Source: Patescibacteria group bacterium (GTDB lineage Bacteria; Patescibacteriota; Minisyncoccia; Phycocordibacterales; SBAW01). From it: a stretch of 35,223 bases of DNA. The notes below the pieces were generated by a model. It was not told the DNA's origin and ran no database searches. It worked only from the letters and a program-made list of their open reading frames with translations. A program made the translations under genes and the position numbers. Where the stretch lies: NCBI GenBank assembly GCA_019752125.1, contig JAIEMM010000011.1, positions 1-35,223 on the forward strand, in the 5' to 3' direction. Positions within the stretch are counted from its first letter, which is position 1. The number at the start of each line of letters is the position of its first letter. Positions 26,661 through 35,223 of this stretch are shown in pieces.

Positions 26661-28211
26661 ATGGGAACTACAACAGAAAGTACAGGGGTGATTTATTGCA
26701 GGGTTTCCTCAGCTGAGCAAGTTGCTGGCACGAGTCTCGTCATGCAAGAACGCTACTGTCGAGAATACGCAGAGCGAGAGAAGGTGAAGGTGTTAGCTTG
26801 TTTTATCGAAGAAGGCGAATCCGCAAAAACAGCAAATCGAACTGAATTTCAAAAGGCATTGAGTTTTTGTGCTGACAAGAAAAACTCAGTGAATTTCTTT
26901 ATTGTCTACAAATTAGATCGTTTTGCACGTAATCAAAATGATCATGTGGCAACACGGGCATTTTTAAAAAGATATAAAACTGAGCTGAGATCTGTTACTG
27001 AACCTATAAATGAAACTTCGGTCGGACGTTTACAAGAGGGCATTCTCTCAGTATTTGCAGAGTTTGATAACAACGTGCGCGCAGATAGAAGCAAGAATGG
27101 AATGATGGAGCGTATAAAACAAGGTGTATGGGTATGGCAGGCACCCATTGGCTATAAACGCCTTGTGCAGGGCGGGAACCTTGTCCCAGACGAAAACATC
27201 GCTCCCTACATAAAACTGGCCTTTGAAGAATATGCAAAAGGTACGCATAGCTTCCAGTCACTTTCCGATTATCTGAAAGAGCGCGGTTTCCGCACAAGGA
27301 TTGGTAAAAAGCCCTGCCCTCAACTGATCCAAAGAATAATTAGAAACCCCATCTATTGTGCTCAGATGAAAATTTGGGACATGGAGGCAAAAGGGACTTT
27401 TGAAGAGATTGTTAGCGAGGAGCTGTACCTAAGATGCCAGCCTTCTTTGCGTAAGTTCGGAGGTGGAAATAAAAGAGAAATAGCTCATCCTGTTTTTCCT
27501 CTCCGTCGCTTTACAATATGTGAGATATGCAACAAAGGACTTACAGGGAGTTCATCCACTGGCAGAAAAAATAAAAAATATCCTTACTATCATCATCACA
27601 AGCAAGGATGTCCTGCGGCTATCTCAACCCCTAAAGAAACGCTTGAGCAAAATTTCGTAGAATATTTAATGGAGGTCGGTCCGAATTCAAAATATGAAAA
27701 GATATTTCGGGCTGTCGTGCTGGATGTATGGCAGAGCAATTACAAGGCTCTCGATGGTGAAAATGCGCGTATACGCAAAGAAATTGAAAACCTTGAGATA
27801 GAGCGTCAGAGAGTGTTCGACTTGCATAGGGCGGGCACCTACAGCGATTCAGAGTTTTCTGAACAGAAAGAACGCATCGGACTGCGGATTATAGAGAAGA
27901 AAAACCACTTGGATGATAAGCGTGTCGAAGAATTTAATATGGAAGAAGCATTGAATTTCTGCTTCAACCTCATACGAAATGGGGGTGAAACATGGAACGG
28001 GCTCGAAGATTTTCCAAACCTGCGGTTAAGGTTCCAAAAATCGGTCTTTCCTCAAAATGTGACCTTTGATGGTAAAAAATTTGGAAACAAGAAATTAGCC
28101 TTAGTTTATAGGCTGAAAGAGGAAAGTTCTGCTGAAAAATCTAACTTGGTGCGCCCACCAGGATTCGAACCTGGGACCATCTCCTTAAGAGGGAGTTGCT
28201 CTACCAACTGA
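26661..28211 (+). CDS. Large serine recombinase
   Basis: GVIYCRVSSAEQVAGTSLVMQERYC, YKLDRFARN, recombinase and zinc-ribbon domains, C-terminal coiled coil. Confidence 0.93.
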   Translation: MGTTTESTGVIYCRVSSAEQVAGTSLVMQERYCREYAEREKVKVLACFIEEGESAKTANRTEFQKALSFCADKKNSVNFFIVYKLDRFARNQNDHVATRAFLKRYKTELRSVTEPINETSVGRLQEGILSVFAEFDNNVRADRSKNGMMERIKQGVWVWQAPIGYKRLVQGGNLVPDENIAPYIKLAFEEYAKGTHSFQSLSDYLKERGFRTRIGKKPCPQLIQRIIRNPIYCAQMKIWDMEAKGTFEEIVSEELYLRCQPSLRKFGGGNKREIAHPVFPLRRFTICEICNKGLTGSSSTGRKNKKYPYYHHHKQGCPAAISTPKETLEQNFVEYLMEVGPNSKYEKIFRAVVLDVWQSNYKALDGENARIRKEIENLEIERQRVFDLHRAGTYSDSEFSEQKERIGLRIIEKKNHLDDKRVEEFNMEEALNFCFNLIRNGGETWNGLEDFPNLRLRFQKSVFPQNVTFDGKKFGNKKLALVYRLKEESSAEKSNLVRPPGFEPGTISLRGSCSTN

Positions 28212-28222
28212 GCTATAGGCGC
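28147..28222 (-). tRNA. tRNA-Lys (CTT), 3' CCA encoded
   Basis: Reverse complement GCGCCTATAGCTCAGTTGGTAGAGC...CTCTTAA loop...GGTTCGAATCC...TGGGCGC-A-CCA. Confidence 0.93.
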
Positions 28223-28373
28223 GAGTGAGGAAGGAACCGAAAACTTGTTTTTGATTTCCCCGAACGAAACGTCTATATCCTCGATATAGGCGCGATAGTG
28301 TGGATTGTACAGAAAAAACACAAAAATATCTACAGCGCGACAAACGTTTATAATTATCATACAATCACACAAT

Positions 28374-28455
28374 GCTGGGATGGCGGAATTGGTATACGCG
28401 CCAGTCTTAGGAACTGGTCCCGCAAGGGATGGAGGTTCAAGTCCTCTTCCCAGCA
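28374..28455 (+). tRNA. tRNA-Leu (TAG)
   Basis: GCTGGGA...CTTAGGA loop...GGTTCAAGTCC...TCCCAGC-A. Confidence 0.93.
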
Positions 28456-28644
28456 CACGTTCGACTCGCTCTGCTCGCTCAGTGCAAGCCACATTTCTGC
28501 CTTATTTTATAAGGTTTTTTGACTTGACAAGCACGTGTTTATTGTTATATAATATATGAGAATACCATATTCAGGCATTCTGCTTGGAATGGATGACATT
28601 CGCGGCATCTCGCCGCCTGAACCTTGAAAGAAAGGAATTGTGTT

Positions 28645-30099
28645 ATGACTGTTCAAAACATCCTCGACTGGTTCGCCTCCTTCACTGTGACGGACCTTCT
28701 GAGCTGGGTTACCAGCTTTGTCGGAATGACTGTGGTGACCGCACTGATCGTCCTGTCCGTGTTGTTCTTCAGCCGGAACTACATCACCCGCAGCAGCAGG
28801 CGGATCCTCAACTGGATCAGCCCGCTCGGCGTGGACATGTGGGTGTGGCTACAACGACACAAGCAGGTCGGCACACCCAAGACAAAAATCAAGCGCTGGC
28901 TCAAACTTGCTAAACTGCGTAGGTACAGACAAAGACGCTACGGGTACATCAAAACGTATCCTGAGGTGTATTTCCTTACCCTTGCGGTGGTTGCCGCTCT
29001 CTATCTGATTGTTGGTTCTGCTTGCTTGTGGAAACAAGTGGCGATTCCACAGACCGATTGGAAATTTAACGTCGGCCTTCTCATCTACACCGCCGGTCTT
29101 GCACACTTCGCAAGCGGCTGGAAGGTGGTGGACAAAACCCACATCGGAGGAGTGTTTGTTCTCGGTATTCCAACCATCGAGATCAGCGGCTTATTTCTCT
29201 TCGTACTTGGGCCCGATTGGCTGATGAAGTTCAGCCAGATCGAACTTGCTCCAGTCGACATCAGTGTTCCCAGCTCACCTGAAAAGGTGTGGCGTGGGAG
29301 AGGCCCAGACAACAAGCCGCTACCAATACCCAAAGACAGCGACTACGAAGAGCCGATTCGGATTATCTTCGCCGACGAAGAACACTCAAAACTGGACGAT
29401 AAAGACCTCTTGAAGAAGGCTGCGCGAGCGGACGATCCGCTTTTACGCAGCCAGACCCAGGAAGTGGAGTACATTGTGCGCATGGCGATATTGCCTGGAC
29501 ACTACTTCGACTTCATCGTGAAGGTCAAGGACTATCCAAACGCTCGGGTGCAAATCCGAGGTTTTGGTGTCGCAAAGATCAACGAAGAGTTCACGAGCAT
29601 CTCCGTCAGGAGAGCCTCCTTTCAGAACCAAGAGTACAATCTTCGGCTTCAACAACATCTTGCAAGAGAGGTTCGAAGCTGGGGCGTTGGCATCAACAAT
29701 GCCAAAATCAGAATCCTCCTCTCGTACAGCATGAACAAGGCTATCGAGGGGATTCCAGAAGGCGAAGCCCAAGGTCGTGCCGAAGCCGAAAAAGCCTACG
29801 GCATGAAGAGCTCGATGAAAACTCTGTCTGAGGGTGAGGAGATCAAACTCACCAACGAAGGGCGCGGTAGGGCTAGTGCAGTTAAATCGCTGCAGGATGC
29901 CACAACCGACGCACTAACACGTCGCGCTAAGGAGCTGGAGCTTGAAGGCTCTGACGTCCTTGGCGCAGAAGTCGCCCGAGAAATTGGGCAAAGCCAATCG
30001 GACAAATTCGTGCTCGGTGTGGGCGGCATTGCTGAGGCTCTCGGCCTCAGCAGGGCGCTCAGCGGCTCAATTCGTCCCAAAACGAAGGAGACGGAATAA
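28645..30099 (+). CDS. SPFH/band-7-like membrane protein
   Basis: Several TM segments, VKVKDYPNARVQIRGFGVAKINEEF, then GEAQGRAEAEKAYG...ATTDALTRRAKELELEGSDVLGAEVAREIGQSQSDKFVLG. Confidence 0.65.
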   Translation: MTVQNILDWFASFTVTDLLSWVTSFVGMTVVTALIVLSVLFFSRNYITRSSRRILNWISPLGVDMWVWLQRHKQVGTPKTKIKRWLKLAKLRRYRQRRYGYIKTYPEVYFLTLAVVAALYLIVGSACLWKQVAIPQTDWKFNVGLLIYTAGLAHFASGWKVVDKTHIGGVFVLGIPTIEISGLFLFVLGPDWLMKFSQIELAPVDISVPSSPEKVWRGRGPDNKPLPIPKDSDYEEPIRIIFADEEHSKLDDKDLLKKAARADDPLLRSQTQEVEYIVRMAILPGHYFDFIVKVKDYPNARVQIRGFGVAKINEEFTSISVRRASFQNQEYNLRLQQHLAREVRSWGVGINNAKIRILLSYSMNKAIEGIPEGEAQGRAEAEKAYGMKSSMKTLSEGEEIKLTNEGRGRASAVKSLQDATTDALTRRAKELELEGSDVLGAEVAREIGQSQSDKFVLGVGGIAEALGLSRALSGSIRPKTKETE

Positions 30100-30890
30100 T
30101 GGAATATATCGGCCTTGGCCTTCTGTTTTTCTTTATATTTCGAAACAGGGGTCGAGTTCTAAAGACATTAGGCGGCGCCAAACTCTACGATCTCCCTGGA
30201 ATTAAAAACTCAGGGCAGATCAAGGAGGTGATAATCGCTGCCATCGCCGTAGGGTTCATCTTCACCGGCTTCTCAAAGCTCTTTCCCGAGACGACGCATG
30301 CGTATGTCGTCCAAGGAGGGCCGGTATGGATTGCGGCGGCTGCGTTCGTGCCATTAGGGGCATCGTATTTAGCCACCAATGGCAGAATCCAAGGCTGGCT
30401 CATGACCATAATCGGTGCTGTCGTTGTAATCTGGATGTTGTGGTTTTTTGTTATCGCATTGATCCACGGCACAGACCTCACCCGAGGAGAAGCTGCGAGA
30501 GCGGTCAAGCAAGCTGATGCTGCGCAGTACATCGCGCAGATGCAGATCGCCACCCAACAAAAGGCGGCGGAGGCGGCGGGAGGCGCTCAATGCCTCAACG
30601 TCGTCCATAAGGACCACGTGTTCGGCCTTCAGCCGGACGAGACTTCTCTAGTCAATAACGAGGGGAGGTGTTTCTTCTACTTCGAACCACCTCCCGGCAC
30701 ATGCTTCTATGCACAAGGGCGCTGGAGCGATGAGCGTAAGGGACCTTTCGGCACATGCCCGACAGCAATCCCTTTCAACGCAACAAACGCCCCACGCGAC
30801 CCGGTGCGAGTGTGGAGCGCAGGCCCCACACCTTTCACAGCAGACTATGTTCTTCGACCGCGAACCGGTACACACGGTACGGTCAACTAA
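30099..30890 (+). CDS. Hypothetical membrane protein
   Basis: Start overlaps the preceding stop (TAATGG); several TM segments. Confidence 0.7.
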   Translation: MEYIGLGLLFFFIFRNRGRVLKTLGGAKLYDLPGIKNSGQIKEVIIAAIAVGFIFTGFSKLFPETTHAYVVQGGPVWIAAAAFVPLGASYLATNGRIQGWLMTIIGAVVVIWMLWFFVIALIHGTDLTRGEAARAVKQADAAQYIAQMQIATQQKAAEAAGGAQCLNVVHKDHVFGLQPDETSLVNNEGRCFFYFEPPPGTCFYAQGRWSDERKGPFGTCPTAIPFNATNAPRDPVRVWSAGPTPFTADYVLRPRTGTHGTVN

Positions 30891-30893
30891 CGC

Positions 30894-30936
30894 CAAACGG
30901 CGGGATCCTTCGGGACCCCGCCGTTTTCTTTTTTTA
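30894..30936 (+). terminator. Rho-independent terminator
   Basis: AAACGGCGGG..TTCG..CCCCGCCGTTTTCTTTTTTT. Confidence 0.8.
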
Positions 30937-30939
30937 AAT

Positions 30940-31188
30940 TTAGAGCGAATTTACTGTATTTTGTATAACCGCAATGATGCCAAGCGCAGAGGCCATCACA
31001 AACATACCGACAATCCCCCACAGCATATGCTGTTTACCATATTCTTTTGAATGCTCGTCGCCTTGTATATTGAACTTGAAAAAAAATTCAGCGACGCCAT
31101 ACACAAACACCGTCAAACCCGCCGCAAACAAAAGTATAAGCAGCGGGTTGATGATGACGCTATTTAACGCGTTTACGAATTGAGTCAT
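30940..31188 (-). CDS. Small VirB2/TrbC-like two-TM protein
   Basis: NSVIINPLLILLFAAGLTVFVYGVAEFFF...YGKQHMLWGIVGMFVMASALGIIAVIQNT. Confidence 0.65.
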   Translation of the reverse strand: MTQFVNALNSVIINPLLILLFAAGLTVFVYGVAEFFFKFNIQGDEHSKEYGKQHMLWGIVGMFVMASALGIIAVIQNTVNSL

Positions 31189-31207
31189 AGACCCGAGAGA
31201 ATCGAGA

Positions 31208-31564
31208 TTACTGAGTTACACGAGGAGCGCGGAGAGCGTCGCCAGTGTTGTTGAAGTACTTGATACCGAGGGCATCTGCACCAAACTGGAGAATGCCATA
31301 GAGAGTGACCATGACAAACAAAGAAGCGAGGCCTGCGATCATAGTGTTTTTACCAACAGCAGTGTCCTTTCCTTGACCCCAAATGTATTTAACCAAGCCC
31401 CAGAAAAAGGCGATGATAGCGAGGACGATAAGGATCGGGATAACAAGACGCAGTGCGTATCCTACTGAACTTATCAACTGAACAATGTTATTCAGCTGTT
31501 GCGCCGAAGCGATGAACGGTGTCAAAAGCAATAAAGCTGAAGTTGCGACGTATAGTTTCTTCAT
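31208..31564 (-). CDS. Small VirB2/TrbC-like protein with signal peptide
   Basis: MKKLYVATSALLLLTPFIASAQQ...VLAIIAFFWGLVKYIWGQG...IAGLASLFVMVTLYGILQF. Confidence 0.7.
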   Translation of the reverse strand: MKKLYVATSALLLLTPFIASAQQLNNIVQLISSVGYALRLVIPILIVLAIIAFFWGLVKYIWGQGKDTAVGKNTMIAGLASLFVMVTLYGILQFGADALGIKYFNNTGDALRAPRVTQ

Positions 31565-31643
31565 AATGTATTAATAGTATTACGTTACTAAGTGTATCAA
31601 GCACCCCCTGCTATACAAGGAAGCTGTGTGGATAGTATACGGG

Positions 31644-32006
31644 CTACAGTGGAAGGATTTCTTTGAGCACTTGGAGTATGCCCGCAAGTGCAACAACCAC
31701 AAAAAGCCCGATTAAACCCCACATAATAGTATCTCTCCCCTTTTTACGGCCCTTCACATCACCCGCATAGTAGATGTAACGTACAAGGCCCCAAAAGAAT
31801 GCAATCACTGCAACGGTAAGAAAAAGGCCCGTGACTCCATCTAGGAGTCCTATAAATATCTTTACCAGCCCATCTAGCGTAAGGCTGCTACTTGGGCTTG
31901 TAAGACGGATCTTCGGCGCAGCACCAGTTTGTGCATACGTAAGAAGCGGAGCAAGCATACCCATGACCAATCCTGCAACACGTATGTACTGTTTCTTTAA
32001 CGACAT
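31644..32006 (-). CDS. Small VirB2/TrbC-like protein with signal peptide
   Basis: LTVAVIAFFWGLVRYIYYAGDVKGRKKGRDTIMWGLIGLFVVVALAGILQVL. Confidence 0.7.
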   Translation of the reverse strand: MSLKKQYIRVAGLVMGMLAPLLTYAQTGAAPKIRLTSPSSSLTLDGLVKIFIGLLDGVTGLFLTVAVIAFFWGLVRYIYYAGDVKGRKKGRDTIMWGLIGLFVVVALAGILQVLKEILPL

Positions 32007-32422
32007 TGTCCGATAGTTGGGTTAGAACTTCCTGCGCCAGCACCAAGTGCGCCAAGCGTATTTGCGATTATCTGTCCAAGCACCCATGCGCCAATAAAAA
32101 TACCTATACCAATGACTGTGTACCATAGGTTTGTTTTTGCACCCTCCAATGCCTTGGTATTACCGCGCGCCCACACCATACGGAAACCGGCATATACCAA
32201 GAACAACACTGCAACTGGTCCGCCTATTGCAGAAATAGCATCTAAAAAGAGGGTTAATGCCTTGCAAATCGTGTCAGCCTTAAGTGGGTTATTGAACCCA
32301 ACTGAGTTCCCCATACCATAGCCCTGCGTGTTACCAATGCCATATCCCTGTCCCTGCGCCCCCGCGACCATTGGGAGTGCAAACAAAAACGCTGCTATAT
32401 ATATTTTCTTTACGTATTTCAT
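31997..32422 (-). CDS. VirB2/TrbC-like pilin-like protein
   Basis: Signal peptide, GPVAVLFLVYAGFRMVWARGNTKALEGAKTNLWYTVIGIGIFIGAWVLGQIIANTLG. Confidence 0.75.
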   Translation of the reverse strand: MKYVKKIYIAAFLFALPMVAGAQGQGYGIGNTQGYGMGNSVGFNNPLKADTICKALTLFLDAISAIGGPVAVLFLVYAGFRMVWARGNTKALEGAKTNLWYTVIGIGIFIGAWVLGQIIANTLGALGAGAGSSNPTIGQCR

Positions 32423-33726
32423 TGCAGAGTACCTGGAGCGAGTGTTTGCAGTGCGCGTGCTGCATCTTGAACCGCAGAACCTGCTTGCGACTTGTTGCTT
32501 ACGACATCACTGACCATGGTACTAAATATATCATCGGTTTTTGAGGGATTTGGGTCGAGCCAACCACGCGCGATAAGTACCGACTGGTAGAAGGTCGCGT
32601 ACGCAGCATTACCTGTCGTGTCTACAGAAAGATCTGAGCGTACAGGTGCGCCGCCAAACACCGAGAACGCAGCGCCTATCCCTGCTTGGTTTGTCATTTT
32701 CTGCGCGATAACAAGCGCACCTTGTTGGTTTTTTGATGTACGTGGAACGGCAAGGCCCGTAAGAGTGCCGTAGGTTACATGAGAGCTGTTGCCCTGGATT
32801 TGCGGAACTGTAGCCACCCCAAAACGTAGGTTTGGATTTCTTTTGCTTATATCTGCATACTCGCTCGCAAACCCAAGATAGACAGCAAGTGTTCCTGAGG
32901 TAAACGCTTCTTGCGAACGAGGGAGGCTGCGGTTCCAAGAATAATCAGTCTTCGATGGGTTACCAAATTCTGTATAAAATTGTAGCGCCGATGCGGCAGG
33001 GTTTTCAGTCGCTCCTTGGGTATTTGCACCGAAGACACTTTTTATGAGGTCAGTGCTGTTGTCGCGCACAACAAGCATATCCCCTGCCTGCATAAACAAC
33101 ATGGAGAGGATCTCTTTTGCATGGTCAATGTTGTCCCAACCACCAAGGGCTATAGCGCTTCGTTTAATGTTTCTTGCAGGGTCCAGCAGGCTAAGTTTTT
33201 GTGCCTGTGTGACAAGATCGTTCCAATACTGTGGAGGTTGCGCGAGACCAGCGGTTTGGAATATGTCGCGGTTCCAATACATTACCATTGGGTCAATAAG
33301 GAAAGGAAACGCTAACGTGCCTTGTGAAGTTAAGAAAAGTCGTGCTTCATCTACATACGAATTTACGAAGGAAGATTGCGGCACTATGTTGTATGGAATG
33401 GTGGTTACCTTGTCAGCGAACAGGCCTATCTGGTCTTGAGAGATAAGAATGATATCGGGGCCGGCACCGCTTGCCATCGCGTTGATAACTTCGCTTGGAT
33501 ACGTGCTCTCATTTTTTTGGACGTACGACACGCCTTGGGAAGAACGGTCTTGTTGGTTTAACGAGTTGATAAAACTGAGCATCTTGTCTTGGTCTACCGT
33601 ACCCCACACCACAACATTTCCTATACTGCTGTTGTTTGAGCTGTAGAGCGAGAAGGACAAAACTCCAAGGCCAATAAAAATGACAAACATTGCCGTAAAC
33701 ACAATTTGAAAGGTTGTCATCTTCAT
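32419..33726 (-). CDS. Extracellular solute-binding protein (ABC sugar-type)
   Basis: TM anchor, GPDIILISQDQIGLFADKVTTIP, FPFLIDPMVMYWNRDIFQTAGLAQPPQYWNDLVTQAQKL. Confidence 0.85.
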   Translation of the reverse strand: MKMTTFQIVFTAMFVIFIGLGVLSFSLYSSNNSSIGNVVVWGTVDQDKMLSFINSLNQQDRSSQGVSYVQKNESTYPSEVINAMASGAGPDIILISQDQIGLFADKVTTIPYNIVPQSSFVNSYVDEARLFLTSQGTLAFPFLIDPMVMYWNRDIFQTAGLAQPPQYWNDLVTQAQKLSLLDPARNIKRSAIALGGWDNIDHAKEILSMLFMQAGDMLVVRDNSTDLIKSVFGANTQGATENPAASALQFYTEFGNPSKTDYSWNRSLPRSQEAFTSGTLAVYLGFASEYADISKRNPNLRFGVATVPQIQGNSSHVTYGTLTGLAVPRTSKNQQGALVIAQKMTNQAGIGAAFSVFGGAPVRSDLSVDTTGNAAYATFYQSVLIARGWLDPNPSKTDDIFSTMVSDVVSNKSQAGSAVQDAARALQTLAPGTLQ

Positions 33727-33730
33727 ACAT

Positions 33731-34285
33731 TTATTCTGCGGCCTGCGCAGCTTTTTTGCGAACAATAAATCCCCAGTGGTATGCACCAGCATTAATATCA
33801 TCCACCCACGTAAGGCCGCCTTCTTCAAACATCTGTCGCGCCGCGCGTGCGGTTATAACATGGTCTTTGTGTGGACCCATGCCACCAAAAGATGCGGACC
33901 AGTCTATAACAAGTGCCCTACCACCGTTTTTAAGCAAGCGCCGCACCTCGGCAACTGCGGCCTGCCTGTTTTCTGACGCAAATAAAACATTGGCGAGAAT
34001 ACAAAGGTCAAATTGTTCAGCAGGTAAATGGCTGCCTCCAGTGTGTTCTATATCGCCATGAATCACCTCAACATTATTGAGGCCTTCGGCATGTGCCAAA
34101 TTTTTGAGGCGCGGAAGAAGGTCTCGATGCACATCAACGGCCCATACGACGCCGGTCTCACCAACTATTCGTGCTGCAGCGCGGGTAAAAAAGCCCGAAC
34201 CAGCGCCCAAGTCGGCAACTTTCATGCCTTCGTGCAAATGTGTGTGCCCTAAAGCTTCTGTCGGATTCAAAAAACTAGTTTCCAC
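33731..34285 (-). CDS. Class I SAM-dependent methyltransferase
   Basis: HEGMKVADLGAGSGFFTRAAARIVGETGVVWAVDVHRDLLPRLKNLA. Confidence 0.9.
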   Translation of the reverse strand: METSFLNPTEALGHTHLHEGMKVADLGAGSGFFTRAAARIVGETGVVWAVDVHRDLLPRLKNLAHAEGLNNVEVIHGDIEHTGGSHLPAEQFDLCILANVLFASENRQAAVAEVRRLLKNGGRALVIDWSASFGGMGPHKDHVITARAARQMFEEGGLTWVDDINAGAYHWGFIVRKKAAQAAE

Positions 34286-34520
34286 CAGTTAATTATACCC
34301 TGTCATTTAACAGCGAGGCTCTGCTCTTGGCCTGCGACTGCGTGACTTGCACGTTCGCTATTCAAAACTGTCATGCCCCAAAACGAGTACGCCAGTATAC
34401 AAACGAGTGCGACCATCGTCGCCCCCAACGCCCCAAAATTTTCCTCCACTTTCCTTCTCATACTATATATAACGCACGAGAGGCGTGATTATTACATGAA
34501 CCGAAAAAGAAAAGCTGCCA

Positions 34521-34724
34521 TTACTGGCAGCGTAGAACAAGTCCGTACTCTGATAGAAAGCGTACGAGGCAGTCGACCGCCGGCTCGCTCTCTTCCTGAG
34601 AGCCAACCACGATGACCAAGCTCTTTGGGTCATACTTCTTAACGGTTACGCCGATTTTTGTCCAGTCGGCGCAAAACTCGTTGTACTTTGCCGCGGTAGG
34701 AAAGTCGATAAAAAAGTCGCTCAT
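34521..34724 (-). CDS. Small hypothetical protein (67 aa)
   Basis: MSDFFIDFPTAAKYNEFCADWTKIGVTVKKYDPKSLVIVVGSQEESEPAVDCLVRFLSEYGL. Confidence 0.5.
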   Translation of the reverse strand: MSDFFIDFPTAAKYNEFCADWTKIGVTVKKYDPKSLVIVVGSQEESEPAVDCLVRFLSEYGLVLRCQ

Positions 34725-34826
34725 GGACCACCCTCCCCACTAACTACCTCAAACCTACTACCTTCTAACATTTTGTCTACAGGAGAAATAGTGTATATTC
34801 GTCTTCGGAAAACACAGGAGGTCTTG

Positions 34827-35099
34827 ATGCTTGCAAACACCCACATCATCGCGCGGATCGCGGTCGATCGCTGCTTCGCCGGCGGTATCATCGATAAACT
34901 TCGGGAGTACTTCCCGGACTACAACAAGTACGAGCGCCTGGCGCCTGACGGTAATGAGGACGTTATACACGTCCTGGAATTCACCATCGACGAGAAGAAG
35001 GCCTCCACGTTCTTCGAACACTACCACCGCCTAGGGAAACATGGCGGCGAACTGGTGTTCTATCGTCCGCTGAAGATCCCGGAGGCCGTCGCCGCCTGA
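34827..35099 (+). CDS. Hypothetical protein (90 aa)
   Basis: ATG 34827 after ACAGGAGGTCTTG; ORF to 35099. Confidence 0.6.
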   Translation: MLANTHIIARIAVDRCFAGGIIDKLREYFPDYNKYERLAPDGNEDVIHVLEFTIDEKKASTFFEHYHRLGKHGGELVFYRPLKIPEAVAA

Positions 35100-35223
35100 C
35101 CACCAAGGCCAGTCGTCCTCATGCCCTTCTTATCCCAATAGCCCCTCGGGGCTATTTCTTTTTACCCTCTACCGAGGACAGTCCTCGTCTAAAATCTAAA
35201 TAAAATTTTCCTAATCTCGCAAT

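Noticed and set aside
28214-28295. TATAGGCGCGA repeated at 28214 and 28285 as a possible att duplication
   Set aside because: Only 11 nt, at the tRNA 5' end rather than 3' end, and the second copy is explained by a local TATATC/GATATA hairpin.
28106-28492. 128-aa minus ORF across tRNA-Lys and tRNA-Leu
   Set aside because: Contains AQLVEQLPLKEMVPGSNPGG and LGRGLEPPSLAGPVPKTGA, typical tRNA translations.
1-35223. CRISPR array, rRNA operon, retron RT, TnpB/IscB
   Set aside because: No regularly spaced repeats, rRNA-like sequence, reverse transcriptase motif or RuvC-type nuclease was seen; the HNH protein lacks IscB/Cas9-like features.

Overview
This looks like a Patescibacteria/Parcubacteria-type (CPR) chromosomal segment. 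That placement is inferred from gene content, short gene versions and VirB2-like membrane proteins; no search was run. Core genes: partial ParB, PyrF-like, MiaA, PIF1/RecD-like helicase, HIT protein, L33, ClpB-type ATPase, cysteine desulfurase, DUF4446-like protein, IF-2, RbfA, and seven tRNAs (Leu-CAA, Trp, Tyr, Cys, Leu-TAA, Lys, Leu-TAG). A probable mobile/accessory island lies at ~19.3-28.15 kb, between a FemAB-like gene and tRNA-Lys. It carries a DUF3800-like protein, an HNH protein, a PD-(D/E)xK-like protein, zinc-ribbon proteins and a large serine recombinase whose ORF runs antisense into the tRNA-Lys gene. The most unusual signals are in this island. (i) Intergenic inverted repeats recur in an interleaved A-B-A'-B' order (pseudoknot or bistable topology). 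In three of four loci the imperfect pairs become mostly G.U wobbles on one strand, which points to RNA. (ii) One of these looks like a discrete ~180-nt ncRNA with its own promoter and terminator (20658-20838), divergent from the DUF3800 gene. (iii) A 21-bp exact inverted repeat, itself a palindrome, brackets the three-gene HNH/PD-(D/E)xK cassette. Outside the island, two VirB2-like membrane proteins are fused to different peptidoglycan-hydrolase-like domains and share a 228-bp nearly identical DNA block.
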